DNA from: Combretum micranthum
Lineage: Eukaryota; Streptophyta; Magnoliopsida; Myrtales; Combretaceae
Length of the DNA: 64,000 bases
NCBI GenBank assembly: GCA_024138025.1
Contig: JAMXBD010000824.1
Location: 1 to 64,000, forward strand
Reading direction: 5' to 3'
The stretch's first letter is position 1; every line of letters begins with the position of its first letter. The position numbers and the translations under genes are program-made. Below the pieces are notes generated by a model. That model worked only from the letters and a program-made list of their open reading frames with translations, was not told where the DNA came from and made no database searches. Below are positions 22,096-35,988 of the stretch, in pieces.

Positions 22096-24107
22096 TTTCC
22101 TATTCTATGATATTTCTAGTTATCATATTAAATTAATATAGTGAAAACTTCCCAATAGGTTAATATTTCATTATCCTTGGAGCCAGAAATGATATTTTTG
22201 ATGAACGCTTATAACCAGTTAAAGAGCCACTGTGCTATCAATTGAAAAGATAGTTATTACCACAAGTGGCCAAATGAATTATGAAATTATTTACATTCTC
22301 CGTATAGGCACTATTAATAATCCATTTGCTAATGAAGATGTGTTGATGACATGTGTATTCTTGTATGAACACTTGCTTTACCTTTGTTCCAATTATCAAT
22401 AGATTTTGTCAAACACTTTAGCTTTGGGATATAGGCTTTACAAGCATCTAAATGCTTAATATTACCCTTGTAAAACTCCAACTACCACACCTTGTAAACA
22501 TATTTTTGGTGCTTTATATTGTCAAAGTGATTTAAAGGAGCTACAAAGCCCTTAAATAATCTATGTAATAAGATTGCTAATGGATTTAAATTTTTAATTG
22601 TAATCTTATTTCCTAGGTAATACTATTAATTACAAAATTTTATTGATGAAAAGCATTCCATAAGTAATATATTTTTTCCATGTAGAATTTTTCACACGTG
22701 GCAATTTAGCTTATCAATCTGTGAATTTATTAGGCATAAAAATATAATTTACTTTTACATATTTTTATAATAATTATAAATTAAATGAGTTAAACCTATA
22801 AAGGAAAGACAAAAAACAGAGTTAAAAAGAGGTATACCAATCAACACTAGTGATAACCACACCAAATGTTTGGAAAATTTTTATAACCTATTTTTTGAAG
22901 GAAAAAGACAAAAATTTGTACTTTCTTTATAAATATGAAAAGGATAATGTAGGAGAGATTTCGTTTTGAAATTAGATAAGCACCATCATATGAATCATAT
23001 AATTTACAATGTTAGAAAGGAAGAAAGAAAGACATCGTCGTAAGTTAATGATATTCTCCTATGTTTGGGTAATTAATGTTGTCTTTTTGTTTTCAAGTAT
23101 TGCTTAATAGAGCTTCTAAGTGATGTCATCATAGAAGTTAGAGACACTTCCTTCCTTTTACACAAGGTTTTGTACTTATACTGACACTTTCAGTTGTCTT
23201 TTTTATCATATATATATATATATATATATTATCACAGCCATGGGGCTGCCATCTATATTTAACATACTCCAAATTAAGATGACCATATTTTATGTAGTCA
23301 AATTCCTTACAAATTGAATGAAAAGCAGAAGAGTCATATAAAGGATAGGATTTATCATGCACCCCAACTTCCTTGATATATGTTACAATTCATAGCTTAT
23401 ATTGTCCCCTTCATGTCTTTATGCCTAGCAGAATGCACTTTTTTGGTATAATCATTTCCTAGTTTTACTTCTCTCACTTTAATACTAGAATATAATGGAG
23501 CCATAAAAATGAAGCTTATTCCATTGGCAATGACAACTCAAGATAGCTTCTAACACCCAACTCCCTTTTTTTTCCCATTTTCTTTATTTTTTTCCCTCTT
23601 GTAATAGAAAAATAGAGAAGGGGATGTTAAATAGCAAAAGGTAGTGGAAAGTGAATAGCAATAAAAGGTAAGTGACTATTTATGCACACAAAGATGAGTA
23701 AATGAAAGCGTATTGTTTTTTACCGGTTTAAGACTGGATTAGTTGGTTATTTTTTTCGCTTTCCTTTGCCTAAATTATACATGACAGCACATGAATAATA
23801 GATTTATGGTATCTTCATAATTGTGTAAAGGTAAAATTGTCAACAAATAAAAACAAATCTAATTGCTTTATGGGTCATAATAGCTCATTGTTCCTAGAGT
23901 TTCCTTGTGTGCATATTGCATCCTTGTAATTGTTGGAAAAAAAAAACATAAAGGTAAATTTGTTAACTAAACCAAAGATATTTTGTTGCCATGTGACATT
24001 GTTGGTGTTTCCCTTTTTCTTGTAGGGAAAACTTCATACTAAAAAGTCTTGTAGTTTATTTGTGTCCTTTTCTTGGTGCATGTCTATGGAGAGCAATGTA
24101 TGAGTCA
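22096..24107. other. Gene-free AT-rich region
   Basis: No recognisable gene. Contains a (TA)n run at about 23208-23230. Confidence 0.4.
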
Positions 24108-24749
24108 CACTATTACTAAAAGAAAAAAATAAAATTGTATTGTGTCATGCTGAGAAATTTATTTGGAGGTTTTGGAAATTATAAAAACAAGTTATTGCCA
24201 ATTTTGTAGCTTTCATTGGGAGTTTCGTAGAAACTTCTCCCAGCAGTGAATAAATTGAAGAAATATTAGTACAGTTTGATTTTGGGTAATAAGGACAAGA
24301 AGGAGTAAATAGTGACTATTTTTAATAATATACACAAAAGGATAAACAACCTACTTGATGAAATTGAGATGGTTTTAAGATGTTGTTGTAAGGTTACATG
24401 CCATGGTCAGTACTTGCCACATGTTTCCATATGGAAAAACTACTATTAGGGTTTTTTTTTTCTGTATTATCCTAAGACTATAAATCTTCATTTGAAGAAA
24501 TTTTATGGAGCTTTTCCTATGATATCAAATGCTATTTATGTTGTGGGAAAAGAAAATCTAGGATGCTTTCATTGATTGAAACTTTAATTATTTGCTTATT
24601 GATAAGAAAAGTTTCAAAATAAATTGAAATTCAAAAAGTAGTGATAAACGCTTCAAATTTTATATTAATTTTTATTCAAAATGTATGATAAATTTCGTTA
24701 ATCATTTGTATTAATGCTCTTACATTTAACTTAAATTTAATTTTTCAGA

Positions 24750-25027
24750 ATGGATAAGAGTTGGATAAATAAGGTTAGGAATAGCATTGAGTATAGACAA
24801 GGTGTTAAGGAATTCCTTGATTTTGCATTTCGCAGTTCATCTTATGATGGAAAGATAATGTGCCCTTGCGTGAAATGTGTCAATCGATCCTTGCAAACAT
24901 ATGATGATGCTAAGGTGCATTTGATTTGTGATGGTTTTTTGAAAGGATATATATGTTAGATTTATCATGGGGAAGATCTACCAATTGATGTTATTTCTTC
25001 AACTTTTACTCCCTTCACCTTTGATGT
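24750..25027 (+). pseudogene. TNP2-like CACTA transposase, 5' part (transposase-associated domain)
   Basis: Encodes MDKSWINKVRNSIEYRQGV, then CPCVKCVNR and HLICDGFLKGY, the N-terminal transposase-associated domain of plant TNP2 proteins with its Cys/His zinc-binding pattern. A TAG at about 24957 replaces the expected Trp codon; the frame then continues as IYHGEDLPIDV. The reading is cut at about 25027 by an inserted LTR and resumes at 28678. Confidence 0.85.
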
Positions 25028-28000
25028 TGTAATCCTCTAGATTTTATGATAGTTGTATAAGTAGTTTTAGAACCAGAATTCAAATTGAAAGCCCTAAAAG
25101 CCAATTAGGATAAAGCTTTAGATCCGGTAAGACTGTGCTTAAAATCCTACAACAATAAAAATGAGATAAATTCACATTATGTTTAATAAAATTAGTACAA
25201 AGCCTAAAAAGATCATATTGGTCAAAAACTCAATTGTTTCAGACAAATTAAGAAATTAGTTTTGGTGTTCAACTACTGATACATGAAATAATGAAAAATT
25301 TCCCAACAATCAATTTTTATTAGAAAATTATTAAGAAGTTCATAAAATATCATAAACAAATTTTTCAAGTCATAAAAGTTAGATATAGCTCATATACGCA
25401 TATTTTATCTCTACTGGTAACTTATATGATATTTTAGTGTTACTATTCATTACGATTTGACTTTATTTATGTCATAACTTTTTGCCATTTTTATTCCTAT
25501 AATTTATACCAATTTCTTACATACAAGTGCCTATTAATTACATTTACAAGTTATCGCATTACAAATCAAATTGTCACTTTTCATTTGATTTTTTTTCTTT
25601 CTTCCCTTCTCTTATAAGCCTGCAACACATTGTTGCTACCCTCTCTTTTCTTTCATATTTTTATTTAATTTACACACAAAATTCACACATCTCTCTCTAT
25701 AAATACACATACACATTCAGGCATCTTACCCTTTACTTCCTCTCTCAAATTTCTTTCTTTTTCATTGAATTCTCTCCTCTCTTCCCAACACCCACCCAAG
25801 TGACCAGTTTTTATATTTTTATGAATTATTCCCCTACATTTATTCACTAAGTCATGTCCATGTAAACCTTTACTCATTCCTACATCTCATACCTTACAAC
25901 CTCATCAAAATCACTCCATTTTCCCTCATTTTTCTTCTCTTTTTACTGCTGGGAATGATCCATTCTTAGCTGCCTCCTTTATTTTTAACTCAAACACATT
26001 CATTTAATTCATCTTTTAAAAATTTAAAAACACTTCTCATACTACCTTAGTTGATATCATGTATGTTTCATGCATTATGCTTGGATAAAAATCTCCCTAT
26101 GAAGCATATAAGCTAAGGAATGATGATGCAAAAATGAAACTCGTATCTAATTTACATTATGATCATATTGATATTATGTTTATGTTGTTATATTCTTGTT
26201 ATCTAACCTAACCATTTATATGTATAAATATAGTTATGTACATATGTATCTATTTAAGCATATAAGCTCACTAATCTAACATTGATTTCATGTTTTTATT
26301 TATTTCATGCTCTTAATATATATTTTGAGACTTATCCTTAATCCATGTCTCAAACTTATCCTTAATTAAGTCAAAACAAAAGGAGAGTTGTCCATAATCT
26401 AAGTCCCGATAATGCCTTGTCCAAAAATTCTAAGGCTTCCATTATGTTTATTATGCTCCAATTTGTTATATTTTTGCTTTATTTCTATGATGATTGGAGT
26501 AATTCAAGTTCCGAGAAGTCTTGTTCTAATTTTGAGACTTCCATTCTCATTCTGTTCTGCTCTTAATTAATTTTTGTTATTTAAGGGGATTTGTCCGTTT
26601 CTAAGTCCCGAGGAGCCTTGATCACAAGCTAAGACTTCCATGCATTAAATTTCTTATTTCTATATTCTTTATTGTTTTGATCTTGTCTCCGTAACTGTTG
26701 ACTCTGAAATATTGTTTTTATGTTTATGTACATAAATTTTTCATAATGATGTTGTATGCCAAAAATAAAGTTTTAAACCATTTTTTATTTTTGATAATTC
26801 TTTGTTATGCAACATATTGGTTTCAAATATGTTAGTAAAATGTGAAGAAAATCTTGTTTCAAAGAGGAAAAATTTAAAATAAGATCATCCTCTTAAATTT
26901 TTATAAATAACTAATTATAAGCATAATATTGGAAGGTTCATGACTTAAAAATCCCTTTTCTTAAAATCATATATTTACAAAGATTTATGAAAAATACATT
27001 TCCATTAATATCCAACCAGTGTTTTCATAAACTTAGAATTTTTAGTTTTTCCATAAAGATGTTTTATTTACAATTTTACTTGGACAATATTACTAAGATC
27101 ATACATGTATTTTAAACTATTAACATTATTTATAAGTTATATTTTAAGTAGAGAGTTGATATATATTAAATTAGAGAGTTTGTAAGATTAAAAAAATGGC
27201 AAAATGTCACAAAAACCAAAATAGGAACATCTGGAACCAATCTGTACAGTGCTAGTCCAACCCCCAAACAACCTTAAATATATAAAAAAAATAACTTTAG
27301 AAATAGATAGATGATCTAATATAAGTAAAGATTGACTACTAATACACAAAATTTCAAGTTAAACTGAGCAATTTATGACCATTTTAAGTGAGAAATTTCC
27401 CATAACCGAAAAATGACACGAATTTATATTTATAGAGTTAGAAATTAAATAAAACCTTTATGAAATACTCATTTTGGGTATTTTTTTTGATTAGGTGATG
27501 AAGATTACATCGCGTCATTTCCCAATGATTATCTCGATTAGAATATTGCATTATGGCTGAGTGAGTTTCCTTATGCTTTTTCATATTCTTGATTGTGCTT
27601 GTAATTTAGTGTAATAGAATTTAGGCAAAAGATAAGATGGAATTGCTTGATGGAGTATGTTGGGAATATACAGTGAATTTCATGCTTGATCAAGAAATCT
27701 TAAGTATATAAAAAACATTTCTATTTGGTTAATATGTTGTTTTAATGTTATATTATTGTATGTATGCGAAACTTATGTTGGTCGCCTTTAACTGGAAATT
27801 TAACTCTATTTGGGAATTTAATTATAAAGTGATCTTGCACGGCATAAAGCCGAGTTGAATTTCATTTTCACTACTTCTCCTATGCGTGGGACTGGAAAGG
27901 TGAGGTGCCTAGCTTCAACATGAGGAACTACTACTTTCGAGGAATATGACCTTATGAATGAGCCACGCCGGATTGATCGCTTTAGGTAAGGAACCTGAGG

Positions 28001-28677
28001 ACTATGTAGTGGTGGTCAGTCGTGACCCATTAGAGTGTGATAGTCAAAAGGACCCTAATATTTTCAAAGTATTCCCTAACCCCTGATATAGAGGATGTAA
28101 ATCCATTGTGCGTACAATTTCCGATAGGTTGTATGCATGTGTGTGTAAGCATATTGCTGATGCATTGTATATGGTTGAATAATCAACTTGTTTGTTATGA
28201 ATACGGTACTAAAAGGACATCTCATTAAACATCTTGTCGCTTACCCCCAAATAGATTTTTAATGCAAAGTCACTTTCGGTTCAATCCTAGAGACCTATTG
28301 GAGGAAGTAGGCATGTTGGGACTTTGAGAGCTTTTGGAGGAAATTTATTTCTTGGATTTTAATGATAGATTCCTAGAAAATCTCTTATGTGTTAGGAAGC
28401 CTCTTTTTTTTTTTTTTTTGTAAGACAAATTATATTTTATTGGGGGAATGCCCCTTAGAGTTGTAAAACTTCTTATTTTTATGCAATTACAATAGTATTT
28501 TCTTACATGCTCTAGTGTTACTACCTTAAAATGTATAACTCCACTAGCATCCCTTTGTTTGTGAATGTATGTCTTACATCGATATAAAAGCTTCCGAGTG
28601 ATTAAGGTAATCATTCTCAAGTTTTAATATTATGCATGGCGGACTGTCACGTTTAGGATACCCTTTAGGGTGTGACA
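25028..28677 (+). mobile_element. LTR (probable solo LTR, Ty3/gypsy type) inserted in the TNP2 gene
   Basis: About 3.65 kb, starting TGTAATCCTCTAG and ending GGGTGTGACA. It is the same family as the LTR at 35989-40343: shared end (ACGTTTAGG.TACCC...GTGACA), shared TATA region (CTATAAATAC at about 25697) and shared AAGTCCCG blocks. No gag, pol or second LTR is present, so it is probably a solo LTR. Flanking pentamers are GATGT and CATGC, which share only ATG, so the TSD is eroded or the left edge is a few bases off. The part from about 28395 on also exists at 55772-56044. Confidence 0.7.
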
Positions 28678-31600
28678 CATGCACAAAGAATTATACCTAG
28701 TGAGCAATGTAATTCTATACATATGAATCAATGGAGAGTAGATGATATTGTGGGATTGATGAATGATGCATTTGACATACATAATCAAGAAAATGAAGGG
28801 GCAATTGGTCAACAAGCAAGAAGTGGCAAAATTAGAAATGGATGAACCATTTTATTGTGGGTAATGATTTACATCAAGGGCTTGATATAGAGCATGATAT
28901 AGAAGGACCTAGTCATGGAACAAATAGGTTTCATGCGTTGCTTAAGGAATTTAAGGATGAACTATACCTTGGATGCCCTACATCCTCAAAATTATGTTGC
29001 ATCTTACGTCTGTACTATTTAAAATGTTTGAATGGATGGTCAACAAAATCATTTAGTATGTTGCTTGAATGTTTAGGTGATATGCTCTCACAAGGAGCTA
29101 CATTACCAAGATCCCATTATGAAGTCAAAAAAAGTTATTAATGATTTAAGTTTGGGCTATGAAAAAATACCTGCTTGTCAAAATGATTGCATGTTGTTTC
29201 GAGGAGATAGAGCAAATCTAGATGCTTGTACTATATGCGGTTCATTACGTTGGATTTTGCAAAAGAGAGAAGATTTGAACTATGAGAATGGTTCAACCCG
29301 TTGTTCTACTAATAAAAAGAAAAGGCTAGTAAAGGTGTTACGATATTTTCCTCTAATTCCAAGATTGCAACGGATTTATATTTCAACAAAAACCTCAAGT
29401 GATATGCGGTGGCATGAGAAGGAATGCAAAAAGGATGAATTTTGGAGACATGCTGCCAATGGAGAAGCATGGAAAGCATTTGATGTTCGCTATCCAAATT
29501 TTTTGTCAAATTCTCGCAATGTAAGACTTGCTCTTTGTAGTGATGGATTTAACCCATTCAGGACAATGAATACAACATACAATACTTAGCCAGTTGTGTT
29601 GTTCATTTATAATTTTCCACCTTGGATTTGCATGAAGCAAACCTTCTTTATTTTTATCGATGATAATTCTGTATAGGAAAAGTCCTGGCAATGGCATAGA
29701 TACTCATATAGACCCCTTAATTGAAGAATTATTGCATTTATGGAAAGGTGTTGGGACTTATGATGCTTCAACTTAGCAAACTTTTAATCTATGTGTTGTA
29801 TTGATGTGCACGATAAATGACTTTCCTGCTTATGGAAATTTATCTTGTTAGAGTACCAAGGGGAAATTTGCTTGTCCTATATGTGCTGAGTCTATAGATG
29901 GGAAATGGTCATACAAAGGGGCAAGCATCGCTACATGAATCATTAATGATGGTTACCTGAAAATCATCAATTTCACTACCAAAAAAATTGTTTTGATGGA
30001 AAAGAGGAATTGAGAACATCACCCAAAAGAGCAAGTGGAAGTGAAGTGTTGAGGCAACTTCATGGTATTCAATTTACATTAGGTAAACCAATAAAATCTA
30101 AAGTGAGAAATGTTAAAAGAAAGAGGTCCAATATTGACTCAAACCTTATTATTTCAACTAATATGGGTGAGAAATCAAGTGATCCTGAGAATTGGTGGAA
30201 GAAAAGAAGCATTTTCTTTAAGTTGCCTTATTAGGAGCATAATTTGTTACGTCACAACCTTGATGTGATGCATATAGAAAAAAAATGTGTGTGACAATTT
30301 GATTGGAACTTTATTGAATCTTGACACAAAGTCAAAAGATGATTTGAAAGCTTGTCTTAACTTAGTAGACCTTGGCATTACACATCATCTACACCCTCAA
30401 GTGCTTATCAATGGTAGAAGACAACTACCACCTGCATGCTTTACCATGACTACAAAGGAGAAAGAAACTTTTTGTCAAATTCTTAAAGATGTGAAAATGT
30501 CAAATGGATATGCATTAAACATATCAAGGTGTGTTAATGTCAAAAAGCACAAAATTGTAGGGCTCAGAAGTCATGATTCTCATATTATTGTGGAAACTTT
30601 CTCCTAGTTGCATTAAGAGCATGTAATCCATCTAAGCAAGTCACCACTATGGTCATTGAACTGGCTACATTTTTCAAAGCATTATGTTCTAAGGTGTTAG
30701 ATCCTATAATGAGCTTGATAAACTACAAAAGCACATTGTTATGAATCTTTGTCAAATGGAAAGGATATTTCTTCCCTCATTTTTTTACCATTATGGTACA
30801 TTTAGTAGTCCATCTAGTTGAGGAGGCAAAGCTAGGTGGGCCAGTACATTACAGATGGATGCATCCATTTGAGAGTAGGACATCATCTCCATTTCTATTT
30901 TAATAATTTGAATCTTAGGCTTGAGTGAAGAATACTTAATACAAAATTTTAGGTACTTTTTTCATTTGAAATCTTATGTTTGTAATAAAGCTCAACCAAA
31001 AGGATCAATTAATTGAATGATATATTGCGGAAGAATGCTTAACCTTTTGTTCAAGGTACTTAGAGAATGTTGAAACAAGGTATAATCGGCCATTAAGAAA
31101 CCTCGACCCACCACCAAACATGGGTCATTCACAGTACATGTTCTCAAGCACCGGTGTTCCAATAGGCAAGGCAAAAAATATTGTTAGATAACAAGATATT
31201 AAGTCATGCACGTTATGTGCTTTGCCATTGTGACCAAGTTGAATCATTTTGTTAGTAAGTATGCTTACACATATACATATATATTCTAAATACTTATTAT
31301 ATATATTTTCTATTCATTTTGATTGTATTATTTCAATCGGCAATTTATTAATATTGAAAAGCAGAAACATCGTTGAAATGGTCATCTAAATGAGAATGAG
31401 AAAGCAAAGCTACTAAATGAAAAGTTTGGAGATTGGTTTCAACGAAGAGTAAGCTCATTAAATTGTAATATTTTCACATAAATGTAGATATTCTTTACCT
31501 ATATTATTATTTTATTATAACAAAGAGTTCTATTGTTTAAGGTTATGAAAATGGGTGATGACAACGTATTAAGAGAGATTGTGATCTCTGCTACTGGACC

Positions 31601-32129
31601 TAATAAAGTAGCAAAGAGATTTTTTGGGTTTATAAGAAAGGGAATTAGATTCCATACCAAAGCTCACAAGGAGAACATTCCAACTCAGAATAGTGGTGCT
31701 GTTAATACTTCGGAGATGGGTGACATCAACTATTATGGCAAATTGATGGATATCATTTAGTTTGGTTGTTTAAAAACTGTCTTATTTAAGTGTGCTTGGG
31801 TTAATGTCCATCATAACATTGGTGTTAAACGAGATGAATTTGGATTTACTCTTGTGAACTTTTCTCACCATATACATACAAGAGAAAAACTGGATGATGA
31901 TCCATTTGTTTTCTCCTCGCAAGTTGAGCAAGTTTTTTATGTATAAGATCCTAACTATGAGAATTTATCAGTAGTGGTGAGGTTTAGACCTAAAGATGCA
32001 TATGATATGGGAGGAGAGGATGGCAATGTAGATGAGGTTGAGCATTTAACAACTTTAAATTAACAAAGTTTCAATGATGATCATTTAAATTGGGTTCGGA
32101 TTGATGTAGTTGAAGATGAGATTGTATAG
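28678..32129 (+). pseudogene. TNP2-like CACTA transposase, 3' part (copy A)
   Basis: The catalytic and C-terminal regions of the TNP2 transposase are readable in shifting frames. Segments include LYYLKCLNGWSTKSFSMLLE, SRNVRLALCSDGFNPF (the conserved SDGFNPF motif), and the block 30010-30234 with HGIQFTLGKP. LLRHNLDVMHIEKNVCDNLIGT follows, then the DUF4218/DUF4216-like end at 31533-32129 (NYYGKLMD, FKCAWVNVHHNIGVKRDEFG). Multiple in-frame stops and small indels show it is dead. It is about 95% similar by eye to copy B at 56045-59492. Confidence 0.88.
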
Positions 32130-32424
32130 AAAAGAGTATAAATTTGCCTTTTATTTTAGAAACTTAGGTTGTTGTAACATATGTGAATTTTGCTTGATGA
32201 TTGTCACACTTACACTTATAAGCTTATTGCGATTAAATTGGTTATGTTGATATATATTTGAATATAAATAGGCAAGTGATATATCTTGATTTAGTTTGGT
32301 TGATTTTAATAATATAATTATATATATAATATCCAAGTAAATTTCTCTTTTTAAAGATAATTTGAGTTCCATTTTAAACTAAATAATGTCTTTAACTTTT
32401 GAATTTCTTGTGTATAGTTTAATC

Positions 32425-33875
32425 ATGGCTAAAGGTAAGCATACTTTAAAAAGTTAGAGTAACTTCTAGATTAAAGCAACTGAACAACCAAATGAGGAGA
32501 ACTTGCATGGTTTACCTCAATGTGGAGATGGAGATCAACACTCAATTCCTTTTTTGCAACCTGAAACAAAAGTACAAACTTAAAGTGAAACTCAAGGAGA
32601 AACTGAACTTGATAAGGATTCTTTTGAGTACATTGGTATGTCTTTCATTTGGGCTATTTGTCATGTTTGGAGAAGCGTACATATGTAATGAAGCTTTTTT
32701 TTTTTTTCACTTCTTTATCATGTAGATAAATATGGATGGCAATATAAAAATAGGGGTAGAACCACAATGGCTTCTGTTTGGAATATGGATGTTAATGAAA
32801 GAATTTATGTTGAAGTTCATGATCATGGAATCTCCTGTACTCGGAAGGTGCTGCACTTAGTTCTTTTTTGGGGAAACTTGCCACAAATGGATCATATGCA
32901 CCTTTGAGCATTGTTAGATGGGATAAACCAGAATTTAGACCATTTAAAACAAAAATGCTGAATGCAATTGAGGTATTAGATTCATTTTACTTTGTATAGT
33001 TATATTAAGTAGGTAATTCTTATTAATATTTTTTTTCCTTCAATGTTGTGAGCAGTATAGGTTTATTTATGGAATAGATTTTATTTTTGTATCAAATGTG
33101 TCATAACATGACAAAGTTTTAATTATAGCAAATCGAAACTGAGAAAGTACTTGGTCGACTTACTATGTATGACATATGCATAAAAGGAAAGATGGTAGTT
33201 ATGCTTATGAAAATGCAAGGGAAAAGATGGTAAACTCACAACTTTATGTCATCCATCGTTCCTTTTCCTATTTTTTTATGCTTTATGAATCAATTAAGTA
33301 GATCAATTCATTTTTCAAGAAGATTCTAGGAATATGTTTTAATTTTACTGTTTTGATGCTCTTATATATTGTAGGCAAGAGCTGAAGCTTTGCAAAAAGA
33401 ACTTAGTGGAGGCACAAATAGTACCTCAAGTGAATTGAATGAAGAAATATTTAGAGAGGTGATCGGTCTTGAGTACAATCGTAGAGTGAGAGGACTAGGT
33501 TTAGGACCTACCCCTTCAAGTTTTTTTGGCTTAAGAGGATTTGATATTAATGTTGAAGGATCTACAAATGATGGTAATGCAAAGGAAATAGCTAAGTCGA
33601 AACAAAAGTTATCGGTAATGGGACGAAAGTATGATATCCTTTTTGGTTTGTTGGCTGATAGATTTCCTAAAGTAAGAGACATGTTAAATACAATCGATCA
33701 GGTATAAGTACATTTACTTTTCCCTTATTTAACTTTTTTTTCTCAATTTTTTAATAAAATTAACCAATTTACTTCTTAATTGCAGGAAACTAATGGACAT
33801 GGCCATGTAAATGTTGCATCTCCTTCTTTGAATCGTTCTTCACATTCAAGCCATCGGCCTTCTACTTATATTTGA
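32425..33875 (+). pseudogene. TNPA-like CACTA second gene (Transposase_24/Ptta type), copy A, internally deleted
   Basis: It begins MAKGKHTLK. The last exons encode ARAEALQKELSGGTNSTSSE and RRVRGLGLGPTPSSFFG, the RVRGLGxGPTPS signature of the En/Spm Transposase_24 family. The exon encoding the DNA-binding block, present in copy B at 60440-60650, is missing here. The deletion lies at about 33062 between short GTTTAT repeats. Non-functional. Confidence 0.8.
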
Positions 33876-34319
33876 GATGCTTTATCTATCTCACACTTTC
33901 TACTTATTAAGTATCTTTACTAATTTGGTAGCAATGGAGAACTTTAAGTGTTCTTTCTTGGGAGCCATGGAATTTCTAGTACTCTAAGTTTATTAACATT
34001 GCAGTTCACAAAACTCATTAACTGGGTATTCTCATTTATTTTTGTATGGACTTAAGTGTAGACTTTTTACTTGACAACAAAATTTAGACTTTTGTATTTG
34101 TGAATGCCAAACATAAGTTTGTTTGGTTCTTAATTCAAGATATGAACCCATTAGGTGTTTAAAATTTGACATTGAAGGAATTCCATTTGCGTTATATCAG
34201 GTGTCATACTTTAAGGATCAATTAATCGTGGCGATTGAATTTGCTTTTACATTTAGTGAATATTATTTATTAAAATTTTGGTTCATCCAAATCCATATTC
34301 ATCATAAATCATACGCTAA

Positions 34320-34760
34320 ATTTTTGCGGTGGTGCAAACTGCCACCAACATAAACATTTCAGAAATTTTTCCTCATGTATCGAATGATTAGACTGTCAAC
34401 AAAAATCACTCAAAATTTTTGCACAAAACATTGCGGTGGTCCAAACTACTACTACACATCTTAGAAATTCTCCTCCATGTACCGATGGTTTAGACCACCA
34501 CAATAAAATTACTCCAAATTTTTGTGCAAAATATTGCGTCGGTTTAAACTGCCACTAAATAAATTGTATGTAAATTTTCTTAATCATGTAATGGGGTTTC
34601 AACTTCTAGTAGAATTCCGCAAAACCGCCTCTATGAGATGTTGTTTTACCCCGACAGAGGGTAAAACCGTCTGTACATTGTAGAGACGGTGCCATTTGTG
34701 ACACCAATGAGGTGGTTTGTTGAACTATGTAGTGGCGGTTTAAACCACCGCTAAAGGATA
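34320..34760. repeat. CACTA subterminal repeats, copy A
   Basis: Repeated units resembling GCGGTGGTNNAAACTGCCAC occur near 34325, 34431 and 34535. An imperfect 24-bp palindrome with a perfect GGTTTAAACC core lies at 34730-34753. Such arrays are usually the binding sites for the TNPA protein at CACTA ends. Confidence 0.65.
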
Positions 34761-35093
34761 AAAAAAAACACTGCTAAAGACATGGTTTCTTATTATGATA
34801 GTTGGGAGTAAGGCTTCCATGGACGATTGTGTTCTCATGTGACTGATTGCAACGAAGAGGTAAACGCATACCATACAAGTAGTACCAAATAAATAAATGA
34901 TGACATAAGATAGTCTAAGTTCGTAAGAGAAAGACAATTGAGAGACAAGACTAAGACCAATATACGACACATATAAATGTCAAAGCATCAAACAACAAAA
35001 ATCCTTCCCTACACCTGATGTTACATCATTTCCATATACCGATAGTTCACACGCACAAACATACGCACATGGCCACACACACACGAAAACATG

Positions 35094-35118
35094 CTCTCTC
35101 TCTCTCTCTCTCTCTCTT
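35094..35118 (+). repeat. (CT)n microsatellite
   Basis: About 12 CT repeats. The equivalent site in the second block (about 62855-62891) has more. Confidence 0.8.
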
Positions 35119-35988
35119 CTTAAACGACACAGTTTCTCTCAAACAAATTAAATCTAGTATCTAAACTGCAAAATTATAATTTCTTATATAGCAGAAGCTA
35201 AGTGTTAATCATGAATGATGAACGTATTGTCAAGAACCAACCAAACAAGGATTTGTCACTTCAAATTAATTATAAAAAACAAAAGTAAATAAAAATTAAT
35301 GATAACCCAGTTAAGCGAGAAAATCATGTATATTTATTATAGTAATCACTAAACTATGTATAATTAGATTGATGCATACATATGCATAAAACATAACATT
35401 AGTTTAGGATATTAAGTATATTCATTAAACTTATTTCCCCATTAAAATTATAATAATATTTTTATTATAATAAATATACACCAGATATGTGGTGTTGTAT
35501 TGTTATCACTGTTTGTTACTATTACTACTATGTTATATAATAATAATAATAATAATAATAAATCTTTAATGAAAGGTGGAAAGGAATCGCAATTCCGCCA
35601 AAGAATCGGATTCGCTTCCCGTAATGTTTATAGACATAGGAAAAGGAATGGAAATTGAAATGCACAATTACATTCTGATCCAATCCTACATAGCAAACAA
35701 GCCATTAATGGTTACCAAGGAAAAGAAGTTTGATGTCTCAAAGATATTGTCTCTTTGTATCCTTGCGAATAAATATCTAACATTTGTCAAATAAAATTAA
35801 AAAAAGTTCCTAAAATAAAGGAAGTACTTCGAAACCAAGCTTGGGACAATAAATTTTCATCTAAGATATATTTATTTATGGTTTTTTTTTTAAAAGGCTG
35901 TCAATGCTCACAACCTCATAGTAGAAAAATTTTTATTTTACCTTTTACTATTTAACTATTCAGATTTATACCAATTTATGATTGTATC

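Larger units (their letters stand above)
24108..34804 (+). mobile_element. Decayed CACTA (En/Spm-type) element, copy A
   Basis: Contains the two genes expected of a CACTA element on the same strand: TNP2-like (24750-32129, split by an LTR) and TNPA-like (32425-33875). The proposed left end is CACTATTACTAAAAGAAAA at 24108. The proposed right end, reverse complemented, is CAACTATCATAATAAGAAA at about 34804. These are similar but imperfect, and no 3-bp TSD was found, so the limits are tentative. The right subterminal region holds repeated GCGGTGGT..AAACTGCCAC motifs, typical of CACTA ends. Both genes have stops and frameshifts, so it is non-autonomous. Confidence 0.7.

Noticed and set aside
25527..25877. 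Two opposing open frames of 107 and 64 aa
   Set aside because: They lie in the T/C-rich promoter-like region of the LTR; composition explains them.
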